Below are positions 48,026 through 57,006 of a stretch of DNA of 64,000 nucleotides, piece by piece (the first letter of the stretch is position 1; the number at the start of each line of letters is the position of its first letter). The DNA comes from Psychrobacter pacificensis (GTDB lineage: Bacteria; Pseudomonadota; Gammaproteobacteria; Pseudomonadales; Moraxellaceae). Where the stretch lies: NCBI RefSeq assembly GCF_900101915.1, contig NZ_FNAL01000002.1:124001-188000 (forward strand). The letters run 5' to 3'. The position numbers and the translations under genes are program-made. The notes below the pieces were generated by a model. It had not been told where the DNA came from and ran no database searches. It was given only the letters and a program-made list of their open reading frames with translations.

Positions 48026-48337
48026 TTAATTCGTTTTGTTCTTGGTAGCTTCAATTTCGTTAAAACGTGCTAACTGTTCTGGTGTTGCTTTTTGCTGGTA
48101 CTTCGCTTTCCACTCAGCGTAGGGCATGCCATAAACAAGCTCGCGCGCATCCTCGTAGTCGATTTCAATACCACGCTCTTCACCAGCAGCTTTGTACCAT
48201 TTGGATAAACAGTTACGACAAAAATCGGCAAGGTTCATCAGCTCAATATTCTGTACATCTTTACGCTCGTCTAAATGAGCCAATAAGCGACGAAATGTCG
48301 CCGCTTCTAATTCGATGTTTGATTCTAATTTTGCCAT
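48026..48337 (-). CDS. DUF1244 family protein
   Basis: This small protein of 103 residues starts MAKLESNIELEAATFRRL. The family core has MNLADFCRNCLSKWYKAAG and YEDARELVYGMPYAEWKAKYQ. It is widely conserved in Proteobacteria, without known function. The start at 48337 is chosen because AGGA lies ten bases upstream, over an in-frame ATG seven codons earlier. Confidence 0.84.
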   Translation of the reverse strand: MAKLESNIELEAATFRRLLAHLDERKDVQNIELMNLADFCRNCLSKWYKAAGEERGIEIDYEDARELVYGMPYAEWKAKYQQKATPEQLARFNEIEATKNKTN

Positions 48338-48518
48338 AATATTTTTCCTAATTGTCATTGAGCTATCTAAAACTTAGTTAATACTAACCAGAAAACTCAT
48401 TATAGTAGAGGTTCGCTAATTTAAAAGCTTTTAATCATAATATTAAACCACGCTTCATTTCTATCTGCTCTAAAAATAGCTAGGTTGGGGGCAATTCAAT
48501 ATTCGCAGTTTTAGGGCA

Positions 48519-48546
48519 GGGCACGGTTTGGGCACCAAATGGGCAC
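48519..48546. repeat. Three GGGCAC repeats at 11-bp spacing
   Basis: GGGCAC starts at 48519, 48530 and 48541, exactly 11 bases apart. On the minus strand the unit is GTGCCC followed by five variable bases. They lie about 135 bases beyond the 3' end of the tRNA. Arm-type integrase-binding sites of tRNA-targeted elements have this kind of layout, so this may be a relic. Confidence 0.45.
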
Positions 48547-48642
48547 CGCACCGAAAACGAGCTTTTTGACTGAGTAGATAAACTTAACTATAAGAAAATA
48601 AATGTTCGAAAAAATACTCTACAAACCCCGAAAAACAGACAA

Positions 48643-48675
48643 AAAAAAGCCTCACTATTAAGTGAGGCTTTTTTA
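48643..48675 (-). terminator. Terminator after tRNA-Gly
   Basis: The AAAAAAGCCTCACT/AGTGAGGCTTTTTT stem has a three-base loop. It lies on the 3' side of the minus-strand tRNA. Confidence 0.85.
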
Positions 48676-48680
48676 GAATT

Positions 48681-48755
48681 TGGAGCGGGATAAGAGATTC
48701 GAACTCTCGACCCCAACCTTGGCAAGGTTGTGCTCTACCACTGAGCTAATCCCGC
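48681..48755 (-). tRNA. tRNA-Gly (anticodon GCC)
   Basis: The minus strand folds as a 75-base tRNA. The acceptor GCGGGAT pairs with ATCCCGC, the discriminator T is followed by encoded CCA, the D-arm is GCTCAGTGGTAGAGC, and the anticodon arm CAACCTTGCCAAGGTTG carries GCC. The T-arm is GAGAGTTCGAATCTC. All stems pair. Confidence 0.97.
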
Positions 48756-49037
48756 TGATTCATCGTTTGATTAACTATCATCAGATGATGAAGGCGTATT
48801 ATACGCAGTTTTTTTGAGGTGTCAACACCCTTGACGAAAAAAAGTAAAAGTTAGCAAGACAGGTATGTCATCTGCTCATAAATGTATGTTATAACGGTTT
48901 CTTATAATATGCATTCCAAAAGCTTTGCATTGAAAAATAAGCTGGGATACATTTTATAGTTTGTTTTTATGATGGTTTTCATCATAGATACCTACCAATC
49001 ATACATACTTATAATGACAGGTCATAAGGATAAGGAA

Positions 49038-50708
49038 ATGAGTCAACAATATACCATCGCAGATTATTTGTTTGATCGCATCGCAGAGGCGGGTGCAAGT
49101 GATATATTCGGTGTACCAGGCGATTTTAACTTAACCTTTTTGGACAATGTCCTTGCTTCTGATAAGCTGCGCTGGGTGGGTAACACCAATGAGCTAAATG
49201 CTGGCTATGCGGCCGACGGCTATGCACGCGAGCGTGGGTTTGCCGCCATGGTGACGACTTTTGGCGTAGGCGAGCTATCAGCGATTAACGCGACCGCAGG
49301 CTCTTTTGCTGAGTACGCGCCAGTATTGCACATCGTAGGTGCACCAAGCACAGCTTTGCAAGACGCAAAACGCCGTATTCATCATTCGCTTGGCGATGGC
49401 GTATTTAATCATTTTATTAAGATGGTTGAGCCCGTGACCGTAGCACGAGCGCAGCTTACTCCTGAAAATGCCGCCTCAGAAATTGATCGAGTGATTCGAT
49501 TGATTCTCAAAAAGCATCGCCCAGGTTATCTGCTGCTATCACCTGATGTTGCGCGTCAGCCTATTTATCCGCCAACAACCAAGCTGATTGATAGCCAAGA
49601 AGACATCACCAGTCAAGCGGCATTGGCAGATTTCAAGCAAGCGCTAACAGAGTTCTTGCCAAACAAAACCACGACGCTCATGGCAGATTTGATGGTGCAT
49701 CGTTTGGGGTTGCAGTCACAGCTCAAAGCACTGATTGCTGATACAGACATTCCTTATACCACGCTATCGTGGGGCAAGACACTGCTTGATGAAAACAGCG
49801 AGCGCTGGGCCGGGACTTATGCAGGCGTTGCCTCGCGTCCCATTGTCAAAGACGCGGTAGAAAACTGCGAATGTCTGATCAAAGTAGGGGTGCAATATAC
49901 CGACACGACCACCGCGGGATTTAGCCAAGATATTGACGAGAGTATAGTAGTAGACTTGCATTATGAGCGTGCTTCTATTAGTGGTAAGAACTTTGCACCG
50001 ATTGCCTTGCAAGATGCATTACAGGCCCTGCACGAAGTCATGACCTCTGGTATCAACATCGTACCAAAGCCTTTTTGTGAGCCAGTCAAACCACATGAGC
50101 AGAAGGGTAGGGATGATGAGGCGATTCTCCAAGATGACCTATGGCATATTATCGCTGATCGCCTAGACCATAATAATTTGGTGTTCTCTGAGCAAGGAAC
50201 TGCCTATTTTGGCATCAGTGATGTGCGTTTGCCAGAAGGGGTGACCTCCTATGGGCAGCCAATGTGGGGCTCGATTGGCTACACATTACCAGCAAGCTTA
50301 GGTGCTGCTATCGCGTCACCGAATAAACGCAGCGTTGTACTGATTGGTGATGGCTCGGCGCTCTTGACGGTTCAAGAAATGGCGGTCATGATTCAAGAGC
50401 GTATCAATCCAGTCATCGTCCTAATCAATAACGACGGCTATACCGTAGAGCGTGCGATTCATGGTGAAAACCAATACTACAACGATATCCCAAAATGCGA
50501 TTGGCAGATCATGCCAAAAGCGTTTGGCGCAACCGAAGCGAATAGCTTACTACTCAAAGCAGAAACAGCAGGTGAGCTAAAAGCGGCTTTAAACAAAGCT
50601 GCCGAGACTACCGATAAGCTAGTAATGATTGAGGTCATCGCAGATAAGCATGATATACCCCCATTGCTAGCAGACATCAGCGCGGCACTAAAGCCAAAAA
50701 AGGATTAA
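49038..50708 (+). CDS. ipdC: Indolepyruvate/phenylpyruvate decarboxylase-like TPP enzyme
   Basis: This 556-residue thiamine-diphosphate 2-keto acid decarboxylase is of the pyruvate/indolepyruvate type. It has GVPGDFNLTFLDNVL, the catalytic Glu in NTNELNAGYAADGYAR, the HH pair in RRIHHSLGDG, and the TPP site IGDGSALLTVQE with a downstream NND. It turns an aromatic or aliphatic 2-keto acid into the aldehyde; indole acetic acid production is the usual role, but substrate choice is unproven. ATG 49038 is preferred (AAGGA upstream) over 48969. A strong terminator follows. Confidence 0.86.
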   Translation: MSQQYTIADYLFDRIAEAGASDIFGVPGDFNLTFLDNVLASDKLRWVGNTNELNAGYAADGYARERGFAAMVTTFGVGELSAINATAGSFAEYAPVLHIVGAPSTALQDAKRRIHHSLGDGVFNHFIKMVEPVTVARAQLTPENAASEIDRVIRLILKKHRPGYLLLSPDVARQPIYPPTTKLIDSQEDITSQAALADFKQALTEFLPNKTTTLMADLMVHRLGLQSQLKALIADTDIPYTTLSWGKTLLDENSERWAGTYAGVASRPIVKDAVENCECLIKVGVQYTDTTTAGFSQDIDESIVVDLHYERASISGKNFAPIALQDALQALHEVMTSGINIVPKPFCEPVKPHEQKGRDDEAILQDDLWHIIADRLDHNNLVFSEQGTAYFGISDVRLPEGVTSYGQPMWGSIGYTLPASLGAAIASPNKRSVVLIGDGSALLTVQEMAVMIQERINPVIVLINNDGYTVERAIHGENQYYNDIPKCDWQIMPKAFGATEANSLLLKAETAGELKAALNKAAETTDKLVMIEVIADKHDIPPLLADISAALKPKKD

Positions 50709-50742
50709 ATAATTCTTAAAAGCTTTCTTAATAAAAGTACTA

Positions 50743-50777
50743 GCCCCATTTAGCAGCGTAGCTAAATGGGGTTTTTT
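50743..50777 (+). terminator. Terminator after ipdC
   Basis: The perfect stem CCCCATTTAGC/GCTAAATGGGG has T6 after it. Confidence 0.88.
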
Positions 50778-50900
50778 GCGTTTTTTTTATCACACGGGTC
50801 AATTAATCAGCGATGCCTCTTATGTCAATTTGTAGACTCTAGTATGATGGCTGATTGGGCTATGTTCAGCCCGTCATACTCAATAGGAGAGTGATCCATC

Positions 50901-51236
50901 ATGATCTGGCTAAAAATGCTCATTGGCGCTTTGATGGTATTGGCAATTCAATTATTTGCACAAACGCGATTTTTTTATCTGGCGGCGCTTGCACCTCTTT
51001 TCCCCACGTTTACGCTCATCAGTCACTTCATTGTTGGTACTGAGCGCAGTCCTACTGATTTAAGGGTTGCCCTGATATTTAGTATGCTGGGTGTGATACC
51101 GCATTTGATTTATACCTTGGTGGTATTTTTTAGCATCAGTTATATGAGCTTATATAAGGCATTATTGTTAGGCGTTGTCGCTTGGACAGTAGCTGCCACT
51201 ATTTTGGTGCTGACATGGCAGTATATTCAGGGCTAA
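50901..51236 (+). CDS. glpM: GlpM-family membrane protein
   Basis: This 111-residue protein has four hydrophobic helices and matches the GlpM family in length and layout (MIWLKMLIGALMVLAIQL, then FFYLAALAPLFPTFTLISHF). GlpM was linked to alginate production in Pseudomonas; its biochemical role is unknown. AGGAG lies upstream of the ATG. It stands alone between ipdC and nhaP2. Confidence 0.8.
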   Translation: MIWLKMLIGALMVLAIQLFAQTRFFYLAALAPLFPTFTLISHFIVGTERSPTDLRVALIFSMLGVIPHLIYTLVVFFSISYMSLYKALLLGVVAWTVAATILVLTWQYIQG

Positions 51237-51601
51237 ATAGTCAAGCGTAACTATTTAAATTTAATTGTGTAGGCCTAAATACTGTCAAAAGTTAGAATAA
51301 AAAATGGCTAAACAAAGGTCATAAGTTCATAGGTACGCGCTGGTATATTCGATAACTTTTTTCGAAATACTGTCTATAAATTTAGTCGCAGATGTTACTC
51401 TTAATGCCGATATAGAATCAGTGTAAATTTCTTGTGTTAATGGCTCTGACAATGTTAATAGCTCTGACAATCGTTGCTGATGACAAACTCTCTGGCGTGA
51501 TATCTAATAACAGTGCGATAACGGAAATATTTTCGCAATCAAGTACTATTATGCTTCATTCAATATTGATGCAATAACGATAAAAAACAGGGCTTTAAAA
51601 A
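51237..51601. other. 365-base region upstream of nhaP2
   Basis: No gene was seen. It has two adjacent 18-base repeats differing by one base, GTTAATGGCTCTGACAAT and GTTAATAGCTCTGACAAT (51436-51471), and AT-rich sequence next to the nhaP2 start. Confidence 0.5.
51436..51471. repeat. 18-bp tandem repeat
   Basis: There are two copies of an 18-base unit with one mismatch, 130 bases before nhaP2. It could be a regulator's binding pair or simple replication slippage. Confidence 0.6.
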
Positions 51602-53395
51602 ATGGATACCTTAAATATCCTATACCTCGTAGGGGCAGTACTTATTTTCGCCAGTATCATGGCGAGCACGTTATCGGCGCGTTTGGGTGTGCCCTTGCTA
51701 TTGCTGTTTTTGATCGTCGGTATGTTGGCAGGCGAGCAGGGTATCTTGGGTATTGAGTTTTCTCAATATGGGCTGGCCAATTTTGTGGGACAAGCGGCGC
51801 TTGCTTGTATTCTATTAGATGGTGGTCTACGTACGTCTTTTAAGTCGTTTCGGGTCGGTCTAAAACCTGCGATTACCTTGGCGACTTGGGGCGTACTGGT
51901 CACGGTTTTGGTGCTCGGGGCATTTGTTACTTGGTTGCTCGATGTTGATTGGCGCTTTGGGCTATTGATGGCTGCGATTGTGGGCTCAACCGATGCGGCC
52001 GCTGTATTCTCTCTACTACGTAATGGCGGGGTCAAGCTCAACGACCGCGTCCAAGCCACGCTTGAGTTAGAGTCTGGTGCCAACGATCCCTTGGCCATTT
52101 TATTGGTGACGGGGTTAATTGCTCTAAACGTCGACCCTGCTGGTCAGACAGCATTTGGCTTTTTGGTCTTACTGTTTCAACAGCTCAGTTTTGGATTGGG
52201 CATGGGCTTGCTCTTTGGTTATCTGCTCTCTCGGTTATTACCCAAGATACATCTGGCAGAGGGCATGTATGCCATTTTGATACTCTCAGCGGGCTTGGCC
52301 GTATTTGCTGCGACCAACTTGATTGGCGGTAGTGGGTTTTTGGCGGTGTATCTCACAGGGGTGCTCATCGGTAATCACAAAGTGCGCTCAACCGAGCATG
52401 TTATGCGCGTGATGGACAGCTTTGCGTGGCTATCGCAAGCGGTATTGTTTGTGGTGTTGGGATTATTGGTCACGCCATCAAACGTTCTTAATGTCTGGCA
52501 TTATTCGGTGGCGATAGCGGCGTTCATGATCTTCGTTGCCCGTCCTATCGCGGTCTATACTAGTGTGAAACCATTTAAATTTAAAGATCAAGAGATTGGG
52601 TTTATCTCTTGGGTTGGTCTGCGCGGTGCGGTGCCCATTACCCTTGCGATTTTGCCCGTCATGGCAGGGATTGATAATGCCTTTATGCTCTTTGATATTG
52701 CCTTTGGGGTTGTGGTGCTGTCACTGATTTTGCAAGGCACGACCATTCCTACTATGGCGAATTTATTTAAGGTACGTATTCCAACCAATAAAGATCCCAA
52801 AGAAGAACATGAGGTTTGGGTATCGGATAAGGCGAGTATTACCTTATACGAGTTTGAGGCGCAATCAGGCGCCTTTGCAATCGGTCGTCATCCTATGGGA
52901 ATCTCAAAAGGCATTAGCCCTGATGAAATCAGCGTATTTGCGCTGGTACGGGGACAACAAATCGTCGTCGTTGATGAAAATACGAAAATAAAATTTGGTG
53001 ATAGTGTTTGGTACGCCATGCGCGGCAATCACGCGAGCAAAATTGCCAAGATTTTTAATGACACAACGTTAGATCGTAAGGCTATTGATGACTTTTATGG
53101 TGATTGGTTGCTATCACCCAGTGTAAAACTCGGAGATTTGCCATTTTTTTCAGAAGCTATGACCGCCAAACCTTTGGTAAAAACGCTGAAAACGACCGAA
53201 GCAGACAGTACCAAAGATATGTGGGAGCAGACAGTCGCTGAGTATGTGACCTCACACTTAGGTACCGCACCCGTTTCAGGTGATACAGTTGTGGTGAACG
53301 ATGAGTGGTCACTGGTCATCAAAGAAGTAGGCGAAAAAGGTAAGCTTAGAAGCATTGGTCTCAAGCATCAACGACCGTCCGTAGCAGTGCAGTGA
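51602..53395 (+). CDS. nhaP2: K+/H+ antiporter NhaP2 (CvrA)
   Basis: This 597-residue CPA1-family antiporter has 12-13 membrane helices over about residues 1-400. The ion-site sequence AAIVGSTDAAAVFSLLRN and LELESGANDPLAILLVTG contain the catalytic Asp residues. A cytosolic TrkA-C domain (about 410-490) and a CorC/HlyC-like C-terminal domain follow, as in CvrA. It exports K+ for protons to set cell potassium and volume. The transport ion is inferred from the family. Confidence 0.93.
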   Translation: MDTLNILYLVGAVLIFASIMASTLSARLGVPLLLLFLIVGMLAGEQGILGIEFSQYGLANFVGQAALACILLDGGLRTSFKSFRVGLKPAITLATWGVLVTVLVLGAFVTWLLDVDWRFGLLMAAIVGSTDAAAVFSLLRNGGVKLNDRVQATLELESGANDPLAILLVTGLIALNVDPAGQTAFGFLVLLFQQLSFGLGMGLLFGYLLSRLLPKIHLAEGMYAILILSAGLAVFAATNLIGGSGFLAVYLTGVLIGNHKVRSTEHVMRVMDSFAWLSQAVLFVVLGLLVTPSNVLNVWHYSVAIAAFMIFVARPIAVYTSVKPFKFKDQEIGFISWVGLRGAVPITLAILPVMAGIDNAFMLFDIAFGVVVLSLILQGTTIPTMANLFKVRIPTNKDPKEEHEVWVSDKASITLYEFEAQSGAFAIGRHPMGISKGISPDEISVFALVRGQQIVVVDENTKIKFGDSVWYAMRGNHASKIAKIFNDTTLDRKAIDDFYGDWLLSPSVKLGDLPFFSEAMTAKPLVKTLKTTEADSTKDMWEQTVAEYVTSHLGTAPVSGDTVVVNDEWSLVIKEVGEKGKLRSIGLKHQRPSVAVQ

Positions 53396-53409
53396 TATTC
53401 GTATTCTTT

Positions 53410-54312
53410 TTATAGCAAGTTCATCATTTTATGTAGAAAGTCAGCGGTTTGTTTTTGCTGATTCTCGCGATACGCCCAATGGTGCTCGACGTCGTAGCTT
53501 GCTTCATTAGGCAGGAGTATTTTCATCAGTCCCATGCCCTCATATCGTCTCGCCAGATCACGCGGTAAGTACCCCACATGATGACCTGCAAGGATAAGCT
53601 GCGCAGTTGCCTCCATGTGATAAGTAGTAGCGCTTAGGGTTTTTGGGCGGATATGATTGATATGATGCTCGACCACGTAGCCCCTTTTTATCCACGGATA
53701 ATTCTGCTCTAAATCCTCAAAAGTCAATCCTTCTGAGTTATAAAATAGCTTATGCTCGCGTCCGCAGCAGACCACTTGTTTTTCGACAAATGCTGGCTGA
53801 AACGTCAGTAACGGCGGAAAGCTACCAAAATACCCCACACCAATGTCACTCTCGTTACTTAAGAGCTTTTCTAGCATGCTCTCAGGGCTTTGCACATCGA
53901 TAGAAAAGTGTATCAGTGGGTTTTCTCGGTAGCTACTGGCGAGGCGCTGTCTAAGCGCATCATAAAAAAACTTGGGCATCTGATCAATTAAGCAAAGCCT
54001 AATATGTCCACCGTGTACTGAGTCTAGTTGCTTAATATAGTGCAGCTGGTGTTGAAAACTCGCGACCGATTCGGTAAAGCCCAAACATGCCTCATAGACA
54101 GCCGCACCATCCTCTGTCAGCTTAAAACCCGCTCGACCGCGATGGCAAAGTGTCATGCCCAAGCGGTCTTCTAAGTGAGTCAAATGTCCGCTAATCACTG
54201 AAGTCGTGACATTCAAACGTGACTGAGCGGCAGTCACGCCTTGACACTCCACGATAGCCATAAAGCTACGTAGCGTTTTAATGTCTATTTTTATCAGCTC
54301 ATCCAATATCAC
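53410..54312 (-). CDS. LysR-family regulator of the guanidinobutyrase cluster
   Basis: This 300-residue LysR protein has the winged helix FMAIVECQGVTAAQSRLNVT, then TSVISGHLTHLEDRLG, and a ligand-binding domain. The GTG start is supported by AAGGGG six bases upstream. It diverges from gbuA over 242 bases that contain matching inverted repeats. Pseudomonas uses a LysR protein (GbuR) to switch on gbuA with 4-guanidinobutyrate; by position this gene probably does the same here. Confidence 0.85.
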   Translation of the reverse strand: MILDELIKIDIKTLRSFMAIVECQGVTAAQSRLNVTTSVISGHLTHLEDRLGMTLCHRGRAGFKLTEDGAAVYEACLGFTESVASFQHQLHYIKQLDSVHGGHIRLCLIDQMPKFFYDALRQRLASSYRENPLIHFSIDVQSPESMLEKLLSNESDIGVGYFGSFPPLLTFQPAFVEKQVVCCGREHKLFYNSEGLTFEDLEQNYPWIKRGYVVEHHINHIRPKTLSATTYHMEATAQLILAGHHVGYLPRDLARRYEGMGLMKILLPNEASYDVEHHWAYRENQQKQTADFLHKMMNLL

Positions 54313-54400
54313 ACCCGACCCCTTACTTTCGCAATAACGTGCTACCGCAGCAAATTACTTTATTCATTAAACCTACTTTATCAAGCAGTAGTATTCTTCT

Positions 54401-54460
54401 TAAACTTCTGGTAATAACCGATAAAATCATTTTACTACGAAAAATCAGAAGTTTACTTCT
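54401..54460. promoter_or_regulatory. Inverted-repeat operator candidate for the LysR regulator
   Basis: TAAACTTCTG (54401-54410) and CAGAAGTTTA (54446-54455) are perfect complements 35 bases apart. The right arm also sits inside the palindrome AGAAGTTTACTTCT (54447-54460). This is the paired-site design usual for LysR regulators. Confidence 0.5.
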
Positions 54461-54496
54461 AAATTTTACCATGGTTCCTTCCCTTATATTTATGTA

Positions 54497-54528
54497 TTGT
54501 CAATTGTATGTAGCAAATTGTGTATATA
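54497..54528 (+). promoter_or_regulatory. Candidate gbuA promoter
   Basis: TTGTCA (54497-54502), 18 bases, then TGTATA with a following TATAAA; the start codon is 27 bases further on. It is plausible but unproven. Confidence 0.4.
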
Positions 54529-54554
54529 AATCAAATAAAATAGGGAAGTAACTG

Positions 54555-55523
54555 ATGACATTCAATCAACCATTAAGTGGCAACGATATGCCAAGATTTG
54601 GCGGTTTCGCTTCTATGATGCGCTTGCCGACTCAGGCTGATGCCGAAGGGTTAGATGTGGCATTCGTTGGTGTGCCTTTAGACATTGGTGCCTCCAATCG
54701 TAGCGGTGCCAGATTGGGGCCTAGACAGATTCGCGATGAGTCAAGAATGATTCGACCTTACAATGTGGCGACGCGTGCTGCGCCATTTGAGTCACTGCAA
54801 GTGGCTGATATCGGTGATGTGCCTATCAATACGTTCAATCTGCTAAAAAGCGTCGATATTATCGAAAAATTCTATACAGAAAAAATCATCAAACACGGTG
54901 CGATCCCCCTCACACTGGGCGGCGATCATACCATCGCACTGCCTATCCTGCGGGCACTTGCCAAAAAACATGGCCCAGTTGGCATGGTTCATATTGATGC
55001 TCACGCGGATATCAACGACGACATGTTCGGCGAAAAAATCGCTCATGGCACGCCGTTCCGCCGCGCGGTCGAAGAAAACCTCATCGATGGTAATCGCGTA
55101 GTGCAGATTGGTCTGCGGGGTACAGGTTATAGCGCTGAAGAGTTTGACTGGTCAACCCAGCAAGGGTTTCGTGTGGTACCGGCAGAGGAGTGCTGGTATA
55201 AGTCGCTGACGCCGCTCATGGCAGAAGTACGCGAAAAGCTAGGCGATGGCCCTGTTTATCTAAGTTTCGATATCGATGGGATTGACCCTGCATTTGCACC
55301 CGGTACAGGCACGGCTGAGATCGGTGGTCTGACCTCCACGCAAGGCATCGAAATCATACGCGGGATGCGTGGTCTTGATGTGGTCGGTGGTGACTTAGTC
55401 GAAGTATCACCACCATATGATCCATTTGGCAACACCTCTGTACTGGCGGCGAACCTGCTGTTTGAAATGCTATGTATCCTACCTGGCGTACGCTACGACG
55501 ACAAGGTAAAAGCTGTCTACTAG
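54555..55523 (+). CDS. gbuA: Guanidinobutyrase-like ureohydrolase
   Basis: This 322-residue agmatinase/arginase-fold enzyme has the Mn ligands in GGDHTIALP, HIDAHADI and SFDIDGIDP. It resembles Pseudomonas GbuA throughout: LPTQADAEGLDVAFVGVPLD, MIRPYN, FGEKIAHGTPFRRAVEE and DLVEVSPPYD. It would release urea from 4-guanidinobutyrate, leaving 4-aminobutyrate. Agmatinase or guanidinopropionase specificity is less likely but cannot be excluded. GGGAAG precedes the ATG. It is first in a run that continues with a permease and two hydrolases. Confidence 0.87.
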   Translation: MTFNQPLSGNDMPRFGGFASMMRLPTQADAEGLDVAFVGVPLDIGASNRSGARLGPRQIRDESRMIRPYNVATRAAPFESLQVADIGDVPINTFNLLKSVDIIEKFYTEKIIKHGAIPLTLGGDHTIALPILRALAKKHGPVGMVHIDAHADINDDMFGEKIAHGTPFRRAVEENLIDGNRVVQIGLRGTGYSAEEFDWSTQQGFRVVPAEECWYKSLTPLMAEVREKLGDGPVYLSFDIDGIDPAFAPGTGTAEIGGLTSTQGIEIIRGMRGLDVVGGDLVEVSPPYDPFGNTSVLAANLLFEMLCILPGVRYDDKVKAVY

Positions 55524-55659
55524 TAGCAGACACTGATTGGCTAGAGTTGGCGCATAAGACGGTTACCAAATGCGGTACATCAGGGATAGCAGCCTAATGA
55601 GATGGTGACCAGTGTGTTGAGTTGCTGGTATGAAAATAATTCGGTTAAGGAAGACCCCA

Positions 55660-57006
55660 ATGAGTAAATCCTCTTCGTTTTTTGGTCAAGACACGCTGTC
55701 TCCAAATGAGGTTGGGCACAGTCTAGGCTCGGTTGGTACGTTTGCGCTATGGTTCGGTGCCAATATCGTGGTGACGACTATTTTGACAGGTATGTTGTTG
55801 GTACCTGACTTGCAGTTCACCACAGCGATTACTACCGTGCTCATTGGTTCATTGATCGGGGCAATTCCGCTGCTGTTGGTCGGTTTGATGGGTCAGCGTA
55901 CTGGGCTGCCTTCGATGGCACTGACACGCCGTGCTTATGGCCCAGTTGGTAGTCAGATCATCTCCTTGGTCAATATGGGGGTGCTTATTGCGTGGAGCTG
56001 TATTCAGGCGCTGCTGGCTGGTATGAGTCTGGACTATGCGATTGAGGCCACCACAGGTTATAGCAACCTGCCACTGTTTGTTATTTTATGCGAGACAGTG
56101 GTAGTGCTCATCGTGCTACGTGGTCACCTTGGGATTGAGCTGGTCGAACGCTGGGCCGCATTGGCAATGGCGGCGCTTACCGTGATAGTCCTCTATCAAC
56201 TTAACCAGCATTATGATGTCTCAAAACTGTTTGAGATGCCTGTTGAATCACGCAACGGTATTACCTTAGGCATCGCCTTTGATATTGTCATCGCTACCGC
56301 GTTTTCATGGATGTCGTCTGCCGCTGATTATAACCGTAACTGCAAGACGTCAAAGATTGCTGTATGGGGCACGTATTTTGGCTACCTCATGGCGGCTATC
56401 GTTGCGATGGGTTTGGGTGCTACGATTTCAGGTCTGTCTATTATGTACGGGCTGGAGCAGACGTATGACCCGACGCGTCTGCTTGCTGACTTTGGTTTTG
56501 GCCTACCAGCTGCACTGGTTATTTTCTTCTCGGTCATGACAACCAATGTGATGGCAGTCTATAGTGCTACGTTATCTTGTATGAATGTCGCGCCGAATAT
56601 GAGCTTTTGGAAACCTGCTCTTGTCATCGGTTTGGTCACTATCTTTGGGTCGCTAATTCCGGGTATTTTGGATCAGTTCCAAAACTTCCTGCTGGTCGTG
56701 GGCGCGCTATTTATTCCTGCATTTTCAGTCATGATTGTCGATTATTTCCTTGTGGGCAAAGAAGGCTATACCGCAAAACTGCTTGACGCCACGCATCAAT
56801 TGGGACGTCCGACAGCAAAGATTGCCATTGCAGCCTACTTGATTGGCGCAGCGCTTGCAGCTTATTGGACACTGATTGCACCGCCGTCATTTGGTGCGTC
56901 ATTACCCGTCTTTATCATCACAGGTGGTCTCTACTGGTTAGGTGCGACGGTGTTTACCCGTCCGAGTGAGGTTGTTACTCCAGCTCAAGAGGAGGGGGTA
57001 TTATGA
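55660..57006 (+). CDS. NCS1-family permease
   Basis: This 448-residue membrane protein has 12 helices. The Psychrobacter-type start MSKSSSFFGQDTLSPNEVG is preceded by AAGGAAG. Core segments FALWFGANIVVTTILTG and TRRAYGPVGSQIISLVNMG match nucleobase/hydantoin/thiamine transporters (NCS1, cytosine-permease group). Its place between a ureohydrolase and an amidase suggests uptake of a guanidino or amide compound rather than a nucleobase. It overlaps the next gene by four bases (ATGA). Confidence 0.85.
   Translation: MSKSSSFFGQDTLSPNEVGHSLGSVGTFALWFGANIVVTTILTGMLLVPDLQFTTAITTVLIGSLIGAIPLLLVGLMGQRTGLPSMALTRRAYGPVGSQIISLVNMGVLIAWSCIQALLAGMSLDYAIEATTGYSNLPLFVILCETVVVLIVLRGHLGIELVERWAALAMAALTVIVLYQLNQHYDVSKLFEMPVESRNGITLGIAFDIVIATAFSWMSSAADYNRNCKTSKIAVWGTYFGYLMAAIVAMGLGATISGLSIMYGLEQTYDPTRLLADFGFGLPAALVIFFSVMTTNVMAVYSATLSCMNVAPNMSFWKPALVIGLVTIFGSLIPGILDQFQNFLLVVGALFIPAFSVMIVDYFLVGKEGYTAKLLDATHQLGRPTAKIAIAAYLIGAALAAYWTLIAPPSFGASLPVFIITGGLYWLGATVFTRPSEVVTPAQEEGVL

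Larger units (their letters stand above)
48338..48680. other. 343-base region between DUF1244 and tRNA-Gly
   Basis: No gene was seen. It contains three GGGCAC repeats in 11-bp phase (48519-48546), the tRNA's terminator and an AT-rich stretch. Confidence 0.5.

Noticed and set aside
48969..49037. Extended ipdC N terminus
   Set aside because: The Met at 49038 has AAGGA upstream and matches family starts; the extension does not.
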